Shown piece after piece: positions 57,839-58,077 of a stretch of 58,077 nt of DNA (position 1 is its first letter; each line of letters opens with the position of its first letter). The position numbers and the translations under genes were made by a program. Origin of the DNA: Gnetum montanum (lineage: Eukaryota > Streptophyta > Gnetopsida > Gnetales > Gnetaceae); the NCBI GenBank assembly GCA_015680685.1, contig MNCI01035212.1, positions 2,701-60,777 of the forward strand, written 5' to 3'. The notes beneath the pieces were generated by a model that was not told the origin of the DNA, searched no databases, and saw only the letters and a program-made list of their open reading frames with translations.

Positions 57839-58077
57839 AAAAGCCCACATTATTGATCTGTTCTTGTTTGCTGCTTTCTTGGATATTTCCATCACGCATA
57901 ATTTGAATAGCAATTCAAGAATATGTATATGAATAAAAAGATGAGCTAGAAACTGAACGTACGTATGGACAAGGCAATGGATGATTCTGGTGGGTGCTGG
58001 AATTGCGATGAAGGTAACATCAACATGTTACCTCCTTCGGTTAAAACAAACTAGAGCTGATGCCACTACCGACGCCT
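57839..58077 (+). other. DNA downstream of the VOZ-like exon
   Basis: No recognisable gene. A short frame near 57985-58050 (CWNCDEGNINMLPPSVKTN) is open but has no known match. It could be intron or a further exon cut by the window edge. Confidence 0.3.

Overview
This is plant nuclear DNA made almost entirely of LTR retrotransposons nested inside one another. Spliced GT..AG genes, 0.8-1.8 kb LTRs, Ty3/gypsy gag-pol proteins and a VOZ-type transcription factor exon near the right end all point to a land plant. The species cannot be resolved from the window. Single N bases at 1721, 2240 and 42372 mark scaffold joins.

Layout. (1) Element A is an old plus-strand Ty3/gypsy copy cut off by the window start. 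Its integrase lies at 1-1228, resumes at 24892-25037, and it ends in an LTR at 36690-37613. (2) Element B is a minus-strand gag-only gypsy element (1229-24886, target duplication GAAAC) inserted in the integrase of A. (3) Tat-1 is a 17.4 kb minus-strand Tat-lineage element (4292-21706, LTRs of about 1.53 kb, target duplication ATGTG) inserted in B. (4) Tat-2 is a related, deleted element (25399-35047, LTRs of about 1.82 kb, target duplication GAAAT/GACAT) inserted in the 3' noncoding part of A. (5) A decayed plus-strand gag and polymerase-tail remnant (D) lies at 37922-39540. (6) The 3' end of a minus-strand relative of A (C) lies at 40486-43345. (7) Tat-3 is a decayed plus-strand copy of the Tat-1 family (43346-about 56563), truncated inside integrase. 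(8) The window ends in non-repeat DNA with a VOZ-like exon.

The main discovery candidate is inside the Tat elements. Between gag-protease and polymerase, Tat-1 carries a complete eight-exon gene on the opposite strand (11327-15476). It has its own TATA box, seven GT..AG introns and a frame that stays in phase through all splices, giving 1116 codons plus a stop, although eight premature stops break this copy. Tat-3 carries the same gene in the same relative place and orientation (53420 to 48870, minus strand). The predicted product has a basic N-terminus, a segment resembling the HAD/FCP1 (NIF) phosphatase fold, an unrecognised middle domain, a coiled coil and an acidic tail.

The same elements carry arrays of a short motif: AGTTTA followed by a 3-4 bp stem, a 6-nt loop and the complementary stem. 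Stem sequences differ between arrays but remain complementary (CGTC/GACG, GGCC/GGCC, CATC/GATG). The arrays occupy matching positions in Tat-1, Tat-2 and Tat-3, and Tat-2 has lost everything between two of them.

All retrotransposon genes in the window are interrupted by stops or deletions. Tat-1 is the best preserved: each gene keeps a single frame broken only by point stops.
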